A stretch of 41,501 bases of DNA, taken from positions 1 to 41,501 of the IMG/VR virus record IMGVR_UViG_3300048930_000438; one strand, 5' to 3'. Source of the DNA: a virus. This document shows, piece after piece, positions 1 to 6,506 of the stretch. Both the position numbers and the translations under genes were made by a program. The notes beneath the pieces were generated by a model. The model was not told where the DNA came from, did not search any database, and saw only the letters and a list, made by a program, of their open reading frames with translations. Position 1 is the first letter of the stretch; each line of letters starts with the position of its first letter.

Positions 1-487
1 TGGTTTCCTGACGGTTAACTGACGGTTCATATAAGGTGTCGCCTTCCAAAACGACGCCAGATGTCACCCTTTCAGTACCCTGGGTGTCACCCTTTATGGC
101 GCCAGATGTCACCCTTTCCTCGCCAGAAAGGGTGTCGTGGGCGTCACCCTTTCGATCAGCAGAAACGGTGTCGTGAATGTCACCCTTTACGGGGCGGGAA
201 AGGGTGTCGTGAGCGTCACCCTTTGCAAAGGTGAAGCGATAGACCCGGGAGCGGCCGCGACCGCCCTCCAGACGGTCGTCGATGACCAGGACGCCTCGGT
301 TCACCAGGTCGCGGAGATAGCGCTGCACCTGGCGATCGCCGATGCCCGTGGCATGAGCGATCTCTGCAACGCTGGGGTAGACATTGGTTCCGTCGTGGTG
401 GGCGTGATCAGCCAGCTTGAGCAGGATCAGCTTCTCGACAGGTTGGAAGGGCTGGTCCCAGACCCACCCGGCAACCTTCACTGACAT
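1..487 (-). CDS. Replication initiator, N-terminal part (runs off left end)
   Basis: Leftward reading frame from ATG at 487, open to base 1, 162 codons visible. Residues 1-75 look like the winged-helix domain of phage/plasmid replication proteins (MSVKVAGWVWDQP, then a helix-turn-helix around EIAHATGIGDRQVQRYLRDL). From about residue 88 the protein has 12-residue repeats of KGDAHDTLS type that come from DNA repeats, so this stretch is probably a flexible linker. The matching C-terminal domain is at the other window end (40952-41501), read in the same direction. I infer one gene of about 345 residues cut by linearisation. The start lies 2 bases after the stop of the preceding gene. It is the best candidate for the lytic replication initiator. 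Family assignment is by pattern only. Confidence 0.8.
   Translation of the reverse strand, partial: MSVKVAGWVWDQPFQPVEKLILLKLADHAHHDGTNVYPSVAEIAHATGIGDRQVQRYLRDLVNRGVLVIDDRLEGGRGRSRVYRFTFAKGDAHDTLSRPVKGDIHDTVSADRKGDAHDTLSGEERVTSGAIKGDTQGTERVTSGVVLEGDTLYEPSVNRQET
63..224. repeat. Iteron array inside the initiator gene, candidate origin
   Basis: GTCACCCTTT occurs at 63-72, 86-95, 108-117, 143-152, 179-188 and 215-224. The inverted form AAAGGGTGTC is at 127-136 and 199-208, with a variant AAACGGTGTC at 163-172. The three rightmost pairs form dyads (10 bp arm, 6 bp spacer, 10 bp arm) repeated every 36 bp; the left copies are spaced 22-23 bp. Copies fall in two reading frames of the host gene (K-G-D and R-V-T), so the DNA rather than the protein is conserved. 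The arrangement resembles the lambda origin, whose iterons lie inside gene O. Confidence 0.8.
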
Positions 488-489
488 GG

Positions 490-816
490 TTAGAACTGCC
501 CCCCGTCTCTCGCGACCTGGTGAAGCTCTTGGCCATTGACCGTCCGGTAGATCGACTCCTCGAGCAGGTTGCCGATCTCGCCATCGGCCTTGGCGTCCTG
601 GACCTTGTGCCAGGCTCGCAGCACGGCGGTGGAATAGCCGGCCGTCGATTCAGTGGTCTCGCGATAGTCGTAGAAGGTCCGGCCGGTGTGGCGTTCGACT
701 CGCACCCGGGCGACGTCGCCGCGCACCTTGTCCAGTCGCACCGCGAACCCTTCGGCCTCGAGGTCGTTCACCAGCTCCATGTACGGGGTGTTCCGGGGGT
801 CGGTGATGCTGGTCAT
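490..816 (-). CDS. Conserved hypothetical early protein
   Basis: 108 residues from ATG at 816, which overlaps the stop of the upstream gene as ATGA. The longer frame back to 1011 is the antisense of another gene and is rejected. Basic and acidic residues alternate in the N-terminal half (MELVNDLEAEGFAVRLDKVRGDVARVRVERHTGR), suggesting a small alpha/beta fold. No recognised domain, signal peptide or membrane segment. It sits just before the initiator in the early operon, so a role in replication or host takeover is possible but unsupported. Confidence 0.7.
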   Translation of the reverse strand: MTSITDPRNTPYMELVNDLEAEGFAVRLDKVRGDVARVRVERHTGRTFYDYRETTESTAGYSTAVLRAWHKVQDAKADGEIGNLLEESIYRTVNGQELHQVARDGGQF

Positions 817-1301
817 CGCTGCGGCCCTTCCATCGATCGCAAACTCAGGACGGCCACCACCAGACGCAGGTACCAGGGAAGTGATGGCAGGGGTGGCTGC
901 TTCTGAATCGGCGGTGGGGGAGGGGGTGGCACCAGCGCCTGACACCGCGCCGGGAGCTCCCCGATGTCCAGGAGGTATGAGCCGTTGGGAGACCGAACTT
1001 CCGGCCCGCACAAGGTCAGGACATCGATGTCTCCCAACGCCACCAGGGAAACCTGCACCTCGCGCAACGTCAGGTCGTGCTCAGCTGCAATAGCCGACAC
1101 CGCCGGCATCTCGCCCTCGCAGAGCCAGCCGTCCTCATGCCGCCACTGGGCGGCCGCCATCAGGTGCCAGACGACCGTGAGGTGCGGATCCCCGACGTCG
1201 CGTGTGGCCAGCCGGCGCTGGGCCAGTTCGTAGGGACTCAGGTGGGGGAGATCGAACTCGCGATGCATCAGCCGCAATAGGGGCCAGCTCACATCAGTCA
1301 T
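813..1301 (-). CDS. Putative winged-helix early protein with poly-proline linker
   Basis: 162 residues from ATG at 1301, preceded by a GAGG ribosome-binding site; overlaps the next gene by ATGA. Residues about 60-105 (EMPAVSAIAAEHDLTLREVQVSLVAL) look like a winged helix-turn-helix. A run of prolines near residue 125 leads to a hydrophobic C-terminal stretch (LPWYLRLVVAVLSL) that could be an amphipathic or membrane-associated helix. It lies in the early operon close to the initiator gene. It could be a replication accessory or a regulator; I cannot choose between them. Confidence 0.65.
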   Translation of the reverse strand: MTDVSWPLLRLMHREFDLPHLSPYELAQRRLATRDVGDPHLTVVWHLMAAAQWRHEDGWLCEGEMPAVSAIAAEHDLTLREVQVSLVALGDIDVLTLCGPEVRSPNGSYLLDIGELPARCQALVPPPPPPPIQKQPPLPSLPWYLRLVVAVLSLRSMEGPQR

Positions 1302-1519
1302 GCGGGGTTCCTCTCGATAGGGAGTTGCCAGTTCGCGGCCTCGCGGGCCGCACAGCTCGGGCCGATACCGGCCCGGATTGATTCCTTGGCCGTCAGGAGG
1401 CGATGGCATCGCCGGCACGGGCACGGCGTGGGATCAGCCGCCTGGGCTTCGGCGACGACGTCGGCCCATTCGCGCTCGGCGTAGAGCACGGTGGTGGCCA
1501 CTGACCAGATGTCATCCAC
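1298..1519 (-). CDS. DUF6011-like zinc-binding protein
   Basis: 73 residues from GTG at 1519, overlapping the preceding gene's stop by a few bases. The C-terminal half carries a Cys cluster of the form C-P-C-R-R-C-H-R-L-L-T-A-K-E-S-I-R-A-G-I-G-P-S-C. This matches the DUF6011 pattern (CxxC, then LTxxxS, then GIGPxC) found in many phage and actinobacterial proteins. Function of the family is unknown; metal binding is likely. A second copy of the motif occurs in the gene at 3774-4163. The exact start is uncertain because no clear Shine-Dalgarno site precedes it. Confidence 0.7.
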   Translation of the reverse strand: MDDIWSVATTVLYAEREWADVVAEAQAADPTPCPCRRCHRLLTAKESIRAGIGPSCAAREAANWQLPIERNPA

Positions 1520-1883
1520 TGATGACCATCCTTGCTTCGACCGAGATCCGGGTCCGGGTTGCTCGCATGGCTCCGGCCACCCGCGACCACCGGTCGATTT
1601 CCTCCTGGGGCACATCGTTCCAGCTGACGTGGGCCATGTCGGCGAGCTTGCGATCGCGGATCTCATCAGCCCGGACGTCCGGGTGCTCACACACCAGGTT
1701 GGCGGCGAGCTTCCAGCGATACCGCTCGTGCTCCTGCAGGTACTCCCAGGGCCGCTCAGCGCGGCCCATGGTGAACACCTGGTAGCCAGCACGAGCGATG
1801 GTCGCTTCGGTGTTGGTGAACTCGTGAGGGATGGGCCCGAGGGCGACCATTCTGGCGAAGGCAACAGGGGAACGGGGGATCAC
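1512..1883 (-). CDS. Hypothetical early protein
   Basis: 123 residues from ATG at 1883, coupled to the upstream gene by an ATGA overlap. Charged, mostly helical sequence with several Trp residues (ERPWEYLQEHERYRWKLAANL). No membrane segment or metal cluster. The repeated spacing of Trp and acidic residues is vaguely like RyR-type domains but too weak to claim. Translationally coupled between the annealing protein and the DUF6011 protein. Confidence 0.65.
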   Translation of the reverse strand: MIPRSPVAFARMVALGPIPHEFTNTEATIARAGYQVFTMGRAERPWEYLQEHERYRWKLAANLVCEHPDVRADEIRDRKLADMAHVSWNDVPQEEIDRWSRVAGAMRATRTRISVEARMVISG

Positions 1884-2494
1884 GCGGATCCTCCCAACTT
1901 CGCCTGGCCGCGCTCTTTCAGCGTTTCGATGAGGGTGGAGGCACTCCGCCGGGTGAGGGCGTCGAATGCGACCCCAACGACCTCCTGAGCCGTCGCCTCG
2001 AGATCCTGGCGGCTGAACTTCAGATCGCGTGCCAGGGAGGCGATCAGCTTCAGTTGACGATCGGTCGCCGCCGTGTCGTAGCCACCGCCACCACCCTGGT
2101 TGCGGTCCTGCTGGCCGCCGATCGCCCGGAACTGCACCGGGGCATCAACGACGCGGCCGCCAGCCGCGCCAAAGTCGAAGTCGCTGCAGAACTGGGTGCC
2201 ATATCCGAGGGCCGCAAGGGCCCGGCCGATCGCTTTCGTCTCGGCCTTCTCGAGGTAGTCGCCGAATCCCTGGGAGTCTTCCGACCCCCAGCCAGAGGCG
2301 GATCCACCATCCGGGATCTTCACGAAGGCCCGGAACACGGCCTCGTTATCGTGGTGCGAGACGAGCTCCGTTTCGATGATGGCGTCGGGATGCTCGGAGC
2401 GGATCCACACCAGGCGCCACTTGACCTCGAGGTATTCCTTGCCAGAGACGAGGGTGAGGTGACGGGCGGGATCGAACGCTTTGGGCTCAGTCAT
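1880..2494 (-). CDS. Putative single-strand annealing protein, Rad52/ERF-like
   Basis: 204 residues. The N-terminal 110 residues carry a conserved phage pattern: GKEYLEVKWRLVW, then ETELVSHHDNEAVFRAFVKI, then AETKAIGRALAALGYGTQF (residues about 84-102). The last motif resembles the A-x-T-x-A-x-x-R-A-L helix of Rad52, ERF and Sak proteins. Gly-rich linker at about 132-137, then a helical C-terminal domain with TDRQLKLIASLARDL, as in annealing proteins that recruit other factors. Location in the early replication operon fits recombination-dependent replication. Such proteins are often annotated only as hypothetical, so the family call is inference. Confidence 0.6.
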   Translation of the reverse strand: MTEPKAFDPARHLTLVSGKEYLEVKWRLVWIRSEHPDAIIETELVSHHDNEAVFRAFVKIPDGGSASGWGSEDSQGFGDYLEKAETKAIGRALAALGYGTQFCSDFDFGAAGGRVVDAPVQFRAIGGQQDRNQGGGGGYDTAATDRQLKLIASLARDLKFSRQDLEATAQEVVGVAFDALTRRSASTLIETLKERGQAKLGGSA

Positions 2495-2696
2495 CGGCTG
2501 CCCCCTCGTCGTCGATCAGCTCCAGCTCCCATGGCTCGAAGGCGTACATCCGCATGCCTTCGAGATCAAAGCGCACGCGATAGGGCAGGTCCGTGCGCTC
2601 GGGGTGATGGGTGTCGATCGTGCCGGTCGGCTCGCCAGGAAAATCGATGGCTATCACGCGGACCCGATCACCTTCCCGGAATTCAGGAATCGCCAC
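2487..2696 (-). CDS. Small SH3-like barrel protein
   Basis: 69 residues from ATG at 2696; its end overlaps the start of the annealing protein gene. Starts MAIPEFREGDRVRVIAIDF, with a second beta-rich part (DLPYRVRFDLEGMRMYAFEPWELELI). The G-D-R-V-R-V opening and turn spacing suggest an SH3-like or KOW-like barrel. First of a run of such proteins in the early operon (to 4163). No enzymatic motif. Confidence 0.65.
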   Translation of the reverse strand: MAIPEFREGDRVRVIAIDFPGEPTGTIDTHHPERTDLPYRVRFDLEGMRMYAFEPWELELIDDEGAADD

Positions 2697-2934
2697 GGGT
2701 CACCTCCGGCTCGATGTTGGCGAGCCAGCACCAGACTTCGCGCGAGCGGATCCCGGGGGCGCGGCGGGCAGACGCATCGAGCAGCACGATGGCGCTGCCG
2801 GCGATTTCGTTGAACCGCACCAGGCGGCCGCGGCGACCGCGATGGAATCCGCCGGTGATGCGCACCCGGGTGTTGGTTGGGCAGGGGGAGGGCACCCGCT
2901 TCTGGGCGGTCAGGGGGGCGTGGATCGCTACCAT
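2683..2934 (-). CDS. Small SH3/KOW-like protein
   Basis: 83 residues from ATG at 2934, overlapping the next gene by 14 bases. The central part TRVRITGGFHRGRRGRLVRFNEIAGSAIVLLD has the Gly-centred turn (G-x-x-x-G-R-x-G) of KOW motifs seen in NusG-like and ribosomal proteins. Very basic, so nucleic-acid binding is plausible. Overlapping genes and shared fold suggest duplication within the operon. Confidence 0.65.
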   Translation of the reverse strand: MVAIHAPLTAQKRVPSPCPTNTRVRITGGFHRGRRGRLVRFNEIAGSAIVLLDASARRAPGIRSREVWCWLANIEPEVTRGDS

Positions 2935-3305
2935 GCGGCACCTCCATCAGCGAGGGCTGCTTCCAGGGCCAGGAGTGGCGATGCCGCGATGCCGGCACCG
3001 TAGTAGTGGGGCTCGTCACGATCGACGCTCTGCACCTCACAGAAGGTGCCACCCTCTGAGAGCTCCACGAACCGCAGGTCATTGCCGTGGCGCAGGACCT
3101 CCACCATCAGCGTGGTGAGGCTCGCCTCGTGGTTCTCGACGGCCGGCACCAGCTCGACCTGCATGGATCCGTAGGTGAAGACGTTGTGATAGTCATCAAA
3201 TTGCACCCGGATCCAGTCACCATCCGGATTGAAGGCGCGAACGACGCCGACACGACCGTCCGTCTTGCGGCGGACGCGGTTGCCAATGGCAAATGCAGGC
3301 GTCAT
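2928..3305 (-). CDS. SH3-like N-terminal domain protein
   Basis: 125 residues from ATG at 3305 (MTPAFAIGNRVRRK), which shares ATGA with the upstream stop. The longer frame to 3347 extends into the upstream gene and is not needed. Residues 6-50 (GNRVRRKTDGRVGVVRAFNPDGDWIRVQFDD) look like another SH3/KOW barrel. The C-terminal half (EVLRHGNDLRFVELSEGGTF) is alpha/beta and resembles no family I recognise. Confidence 0.65.
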   Translation of the reverse strand: MTPAFAIGNRVRRKTDGRVGVVRAFNPDGDWIRVQFDDYHNVFTYGSMQVELVPAVENHEASLTTLMVEVLRHGNDLRFVELSEGGTFCEVQSVDRDEPHYYGAGIAASPLLALEAALADGGAAW

Positions 3306-3529
3306 CGGGCACCACCTTCCAACCAGCGCAGGCTCTCCGCCGTGCACAGCTGGCGAACATCGTTGGCGAACTGCACGACGATGGGGTAGTGACGGATGGA
3401 ATGCTCGAAGCCAATCACTGTGGCGATCTGGCCCTCATGGCCGAGGACGCTGTTCACGATCAGGACGCGATCGCCGACGTTGAAAATGCCAGCCCAGGGG
3501 GTGGCGGGCCGCTCGGTGCGAACATTCAT
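3302..3529 (-). CDS. Small SH3-like protein
   Basis: 75 residues from ATG at 3529, overlapping the zinc-ribbon gene stop by ATGA. Contains GDRVLIVNSVLGHEGQIATVIGFEH followed by YPIVVQFANDVRQLC, again the pattern of a small five-stranded barrel. Consecutive with three similar genes. No catalytic motif visible. Confidence 0.65.
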   Translation of the reverse strand: MNVRTERPATPWAGIFNVGDRVLIVNSVLGHEGQIATVIGFEHSIRHYPIVVQFANDVRQLCTAESLRWLEGGAR

Positions 3530-3777
3530 TGGGCACCACCATTCGCCGGCGACATGTCCAGCAGGTCCGAGAGATTGAATCCTTCGTTGCACCAGTCCTG
3601 GACAACCCGCATACAAACCGTGCACCGAAAGAAACTGGATCCAAACCCGACCGGCTCATCCTGAACGAGTTCCCAACCTTCACCCGCTACCTGCCAATAG
3701 GTGAGCGCCATCAGTGGTTCCTCGAAACGGAGATTCGTGGGGAATTCAGCATTGCAGTGCGGACATTCGAGTCTCAT
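3526..3777 (-). CDS. Small zinc-ribbon protein
   Basis: 83 residues. Starts MRLECPHCNAEFP and has a second pair CTVC at about residue 52-55, so one four-cysteine zinc ribbon split by a Trp-rich insertion. Possible adaptor or transcription-related protein. Translationally coupled on both sides (ATGA at 3526-3529 and at 3774-3777). Confidence 0.65.
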   Translation of the reverse strand: MRLECPHCNAEFPTNLRFEEPLMALTYWQVAGEGWELVQDEPVGFGSSFFRCTVCMRVVQDWCNEGFNLSDLLDMSPANGGAQ

Positions 3778-4163
3778 GCCTGCACCTCTTCCACGAGTCG
3801 CACCTGGTCGATGGCGAACCTCTCCTCGACGCCCAGGGCCCCAAGTCGAACCGTGACCGGGGTGCGCGATCGTCGCCCCTTCCGGATCGCATGGAACCCG
3901 CTCACCACGCCATGGACCTCACGCCACCCGGGGGCATCCACGATCACACGAGCGCCGCGCACGAACCGGGCTTTCGCCGAGGCGAGCTCGGCCTCCTTCA
4001 CCCGGCATTCAGGACCGATTCCGAGGTGCACCGACTCAGGGTCGGAGAGCAGCTGACCGCACATCCGGCAGTAGCGGGTGGGCAGAGTGCCGGCGGCGCG
4101 CCTCGCCTCTCGGCCGCGCTCGAGCAAATGGCGTTGGGAGTGGGGTATACTCTGGTTGTTCAT
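3774..4163 (-). CDS. DUF6011-like zinc motif fused to SH3-like domain
   Basis: 129 residues from ATG at 4163. Residues about 30-60 carry RYCRMCGQLLSDPESVHLGIGPEC, the DUF6011 pattern also present in the gene at 1298-1519. Residues 70-125 (FVRGARVIVDAPGWREVHGVVSGF, later TPVTVRLG) look like an SH3/KOW barrel, so this protein joins the two small-domain types of the operon. Start chosen because upstream codons belong to the intergenic hairpin region; an AAGG lies about 10 bases before the ATG. Confidence 0.7.
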   Translation of the reverse strand: MNNQSIPHSQRHLLERGREARRAAGTLPTRYCRMCGQLLSDPESVHLGIGPECRVKEAELASAKARFVRGARVIVDAPGWREVHGVVSGFHAIRKGRRSRTPVTVRLGALGVEERFAIDQVRLVEEVQA

Positions 4164-4170
4164 TTCAAAA

Positions 4171-4222
4171 CCTTGGGGCCCGATTGGGGCCGCGAGAGGC
4201 CCGCCTGGCAGCGGGTCTTTTC
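4171..4222. promoter_or_regulatory. Phased GGCC boxes and hairpin between early genes 1 and 2
   Basis: GGGCCC at 4176, GGGCCG at 4187 and AGGCCC at 4197 are spaced 11 and 10 bp. The last box overlaps a hairpin (AGGCCCGC, CTGGCA, GCGGGTCT) followed by TTTT on the plus strand. No rightward gene ends here. The element sits in the 106-base gap between the Cro-like gene and the rest of the early operon, so it may regulate read-through of leftward RNA polymerase. Mechanism unknown. Confidence 0.45.
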
Positions 4223-4269
4223 GTGTGCGCCTTGCTTTACTTCCAGAAATAAAGCGATGTTTAGGGCCG

Positions 4270-4512
4270 TCATGGGCCCACCGGTTCGAAGAGCTCCGAG
4301 ACGGGTCGGCCGATGAATGACGCAATTCGCTCTGCGCGCTCAATCGGCATGTGCCGGTAGCCGTTGCAGTACTGGTTCACCACCGGCCGGGTCACTCCAA
4401 GATCGCGAGCGACTTCCGCTTGCGCGATATCCAACTCAACCAACACCTCCCGCAGTCGCGTGGCTCTGTACGGCCGGCGATCGCGTGGTGGTCGAGCAGG
4501 TGCAGAGATCAT
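4270..4512 (-). CDS. XRE-family Cro-like regulator
   Basis: 80 residues from ATG at 4512, which has AAGGAG seven bases upstream; the in-frame ATG at 4527 lacks a ribosome-binding site. The helix-turn-helix is VELDIAQAEVARDLGVTRPVVNQYCNGYRHMP. Transcribed away from the repressor gene at 4670, with operator-like repeats between them, the layout of Cro/CI switches. First gene of the leftward early operon. Likely a DNA-binding dimer acting on the 4547-4578 repeats. Confidence 0.8.
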   Translation of the reverse strand: MISAPARPPRDRRPYRATRLREVLVELDIAQAEVARDLGVTRPVVNQYCNGYRHMPIERAERIASFIGRPVSELFEPVGP

Positions 4513-4541
4513 GGACACTCCTTTCATCGGTGGAACTCTCG

Positions 4542-4569
4542 CCCATATGGAACCATGTCGTGGTGACAA
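4542..4569 (-). promoter_or_regulatory. Candidate leftward early promoter
   Basis: On the minus strand TTGTCA (4569-4564), a 16 bp spacer and TATGGG (4547-4542). The -10 element overlaps one copy of the ATGGAACCAT repeat, so a bound repressor would block it. It lies about 30 bases upstream of the Cro-like start codon. The -10 is only a moderate match. Confidence 0.45.
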
Positions 4570-4578
4570 TGGAACCAT
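4547..4578. promoter_or_regulatory. Operator-like repeats in the immunity region
   Basis: ATGGAACCAT occurs at 4547-4556 and again at 4569-4578, 22 bp (about two helical turns) apart. Each copy is a short dyad (ATGG, AA, CCAT). A partial copy TACCAT is at 4625-4630. They lie in the gap between divergent regulator genes, as expected for binding sites of the Cro-like and CI-like proteins. Confidence 0.65.
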
Positions 4579-4669
4579 ACTACGACCCGGTTTCAATGTA
4601 AAGCACCGCGCAACGGCACATGTGTACCATCGAAGGGACGATTCCCCAGGGCCGCAAGCGGCCCCAACG

Positions 4670-5029
4670 ATGGACACATCTGTGGTGAGTGACATCTTTT
4701 TCGGGCAATGGCTATCCGGGTTGCTGAAGGTGCGAGGAATGAGCCAAGGGGAACTGGCTCGTCGTATCGAGGTACCCAGATCGACGGTCTCGAAATGGGT
4801 ACGAGGTGAGCACGTCCCGTCTCGGGACAGCTGCGACAAGATCGCTCTCGCCTTGGGGATTCCGTTCGAAGAGGTTGCGGCCGCTGCTGGTCACATGGTG
4901 CCAACAGAGACCTTCTCGCGGGGTCCGGTAAAAGATCGACTGGTGGAGCTGATCGAGCGGATTCCGAGTGAACAGCTCGCAGCGTTCATTCCGGTATTCG
5001 AGCAGTTGGCAGGGGAGGGGAGATCCTAA
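4670..5029 (+). CDS. XRE-family prophage repressor (CI-like, no peptidase domain)
   Basis: 119 residues. Helix-turn-helix at about 20-55 (MSQGELARRIEVPRSTVSKWVRGEHVP), followed by ALGIPFEEVAAAAGHM and a short C-terminal helix region (RLVELIERIPSEQLAAFIPVFEQLAGE). It lacks the S24-type self-cleavage domain of lambda CI, so RecA-triggered autocleavage is not expected. Start taken at ATG 4670; GTG at 4682 is an alternative and no strong ribosome-binding site precedes either. First gene of the rightward block, directly abutting the next gene at 5030. Paralogous in layout to the protein at 6093. Confidence 0.75.
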   Translation: MDTSVVSDIFFGQWLSGLLKVRGMSQGELARRIEVPRSTVSKWVRGEHVPSRDSCDKIALALGIPFEEVAAAAGHMVPTETFSRGPVKDRLVELIERIPSEQLAAFIPVFEQLAGEGRS

Positions 5030-5608
5030 ATGCGCATTGCAGTTCTGATCATTGGCCTGTTGCTTGGCGCCGTGATGTTTCTGCAGACCGTTTTGGTGTC
5101 TGGTCTGAGTGACGCAGCCAACGATGAAGCAAGTGCTCAATCGGGGGCTGTTGGCGTCTTCATGTCGTTGCTTTGGCTTGCTGCCTGCGCGTTCGTTATT
5201 CCGTTCCCCATGATTTCTGTCGTGGTGTTCGCTCTCGCTGGTGTGCTGGGGTTTGCTGCGAGCGGGGACTTCCCAGACCTGGCGATCTGGGGCGGCATCT
5301 CTCTGGTACTCGCTGTGCTCTCGCTTCTTGGCTGGCGAGGAAAGAGACGGGATCGTCGCGAGGCGGATGCGGAGCGGCAACGCCAGGTCGAACGAGACGA
5401 GCGCATGGAAGCCCTGTTACGCGGACAGACAGCCACGGCCAGCGCGGGAATTGCCGCTGCACCTTCTACGTGGATACCAGCACCTACCAGTACCGCCCCC
5501 GTCACCTTCCCGACGTTCTGTGCCAGTTGTAAGAGCCGCCTCGATCCAGGGGCGAAGTTCTGCATGGAATGCGGAACACCAGTTGCATCCTCGGAGAACA
5601 TGGCATGA
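5030..5608 (+). CDS. Membrane protein with C-terminal zinc ribbon
   Basis: 192 residues; ATG follows the repressor stop without a gap. About four hydrophobic segments (residues about 3-24, 42-58, 60-76, 84-99), then a charged helix (GKRRDRREADAERQRQVERDERMEALL) and a C-terminal zinc ribbon with CASC and CMECG. Zinc-ribbon plus membrane proteins are common prophage cargo. Co-transcription with the repressor suggests expression in the lysogen, so superinfection exclusion or a membrane-sensing role are possible. No direct evidence for either. Confidence 0.7.
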   Translation: MRIAVLIIGLLLGAVMFLQTVLVSGLSDAANDEASAQSGAVGVFMSLLWLAACAFVIPFPMISVVVFALAGVLGFAASGDFPDLAIWGGISLVLAVLSLLGWRGKRRDRREADAERQRQVERDERMEALLRGQTATASAGIAAAPSTWIPAPTSTAPVTFPTFCASCKSRLDPGAKFCMECGTPVASSENMA

Positions 5609-6096
5609 CCACACGTCGCACGTTTCTTGTCGGCAGTCTGCTGGCCCTAATGCTCACCCAGCGGGCCACGGCCCAGGACACGGCCCCTCGCATAGAACTG
5701 GTGCAGGTGCTCCTTCCCGAGTCGTTGGCGACACCAGACCAGACCGGAACTCCTGACGTGTATGCCGGCGACGATCCGATCCAGGACCTCTGGTGGGAAC
5801 CGTGGTTGATCGGTGACCAGGTGATCGACGCCGGCGGCACGATCATCCAGCGCTTCCCCGGCACAGACACCCAAGGCTACGAACTCGGGACAGATGGTCT
5901 GATTGTCCGATCGGCGCTGCTCATGTTCAACCGGCCCATCTACTTCCTGCTCGCCACAAATACTGACCTCTCCGAAATTCCAGAGTCTCAGAAGTCGATC
6001 GGCTTCCTTGGCGGGTACGGGGGTGTCCATTACGCGCCGGAAATGGGACTAGAGCTGCCTATCGTCATTGCGCACGAGCTTGTGACTCCGGAGTGA
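5605..6096 (+). CDS. Exported protein with twin-arginine-like signal
   Basis: 163 residues from ATG at 5605, overlapping the upstream stop (ATGA). The N-terminus MTTRRTFLVGSLLALMLTQRATAQ has the RR-x-F-L pattern of Tat signals and a likely cleavage after ATAQ. The mature part begins with a linker containing TPDQTGTPD, a composition common in Chloroflexota secreted proteins. No lipobox Cys. The rest (DLWWEPWLIGDQVIDAGGTIIQRF) is beta-rich and unrecognised. Probable lysogenic-conversion gene acting outside the cell membrane. Confidence 0.65.
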   Translation: MTTRRTFLVGSLLALMLTQRATAQDTAPRIELVQVLLPESLATPDQTGTPDVYAGDDPIQDLWWEPWLIGDQVIDAGGTIIQRFPGTDTQGYELGTDGLIVRSALLMFNRPIYFLLATNTDLSEIPESQKSIGFLGGYGGVHYAPEMGLELPIVIAHELVTPE

Positions 6097-6506
6097 CCAT
6101 GACCGATCGCGAGATCTTCTTCCACGATGACCGCGACGACCACGGCATCGACCACCGGCGATCGCCCTTCGCCCGCTGGTTCCTCGCCATGCTAAAGACC
6201 CGGCACATGAGCCGTACCGAATTCGCCACCCGCATCGGTGTCGACCTGGCCTATATCAATCACTGGGCGCTCGATCGGCTGCCCAATCCCCAGAGCTGCC
6301 TGAAGATCGCCGAGGGCTTCGGTATTCCCAAGGCCGATGTCCTGATCGCTGCCGGCTACCTGGACGATACCCACGAGATCGATGACCGTAACCCGACCCG
6401 GGCCCGGCTTCATCACCTGATCGATCAGCTGGATCCCGAACTGCTCGAGCCGCACCTGGTCATCCTGGAGCGCACCGCGGCGATCCTGGGCATGAGCGAT
6501 GACTGA
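6093..6506 (+). CDS. Second XRE-family regulator
   Basis: Up to 137 residues. The start may be GTG at 6093 (GTGA overlap) or ATG at 6099. It has the same layout as the repressor at 4670: FARWFLAMLKTRHMSRTEFATRIGVDLAYINHW as the helix-turn-helix, then FGIPKADVLIAAGYL and a C-terminal helix LLEPHLVILERTAAIL. The recognition helix differs, so it probably binds other sites. Duplicate regulators in one rightward operon suggest a second control circuit, perhaps plasmid maintenance or the initiator at 7226. Confidence 0.7.
   Translation: MTMTDREIFFHDDRDDHGIDHRRSPFARWFLAMLKTRHMSRTEFATRIGVDLAYINHWALDRLPNPQSCLKIAEGFGIPKADVLIAAGYLDDTHEIDDRNPTRARLHHLIDQLDPELLEPHLVILERTAAILGMSDD

Noticed and set aside
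63-224. CRISPR-like repeat array
   Set aside because: Repeats are only 10 bases, partly inverted, and lie inside a coding gene; spacers are not unique sequences of constant length.
137-484. Plus-strand ORF of 115 residues over the iteron array
   Set aside because: It is antisense to the initiator N-terminal gene, whose HTH sequence and repeat-encoded linker make sense on the minus strand. No ribosome-binding site on the plus strand.
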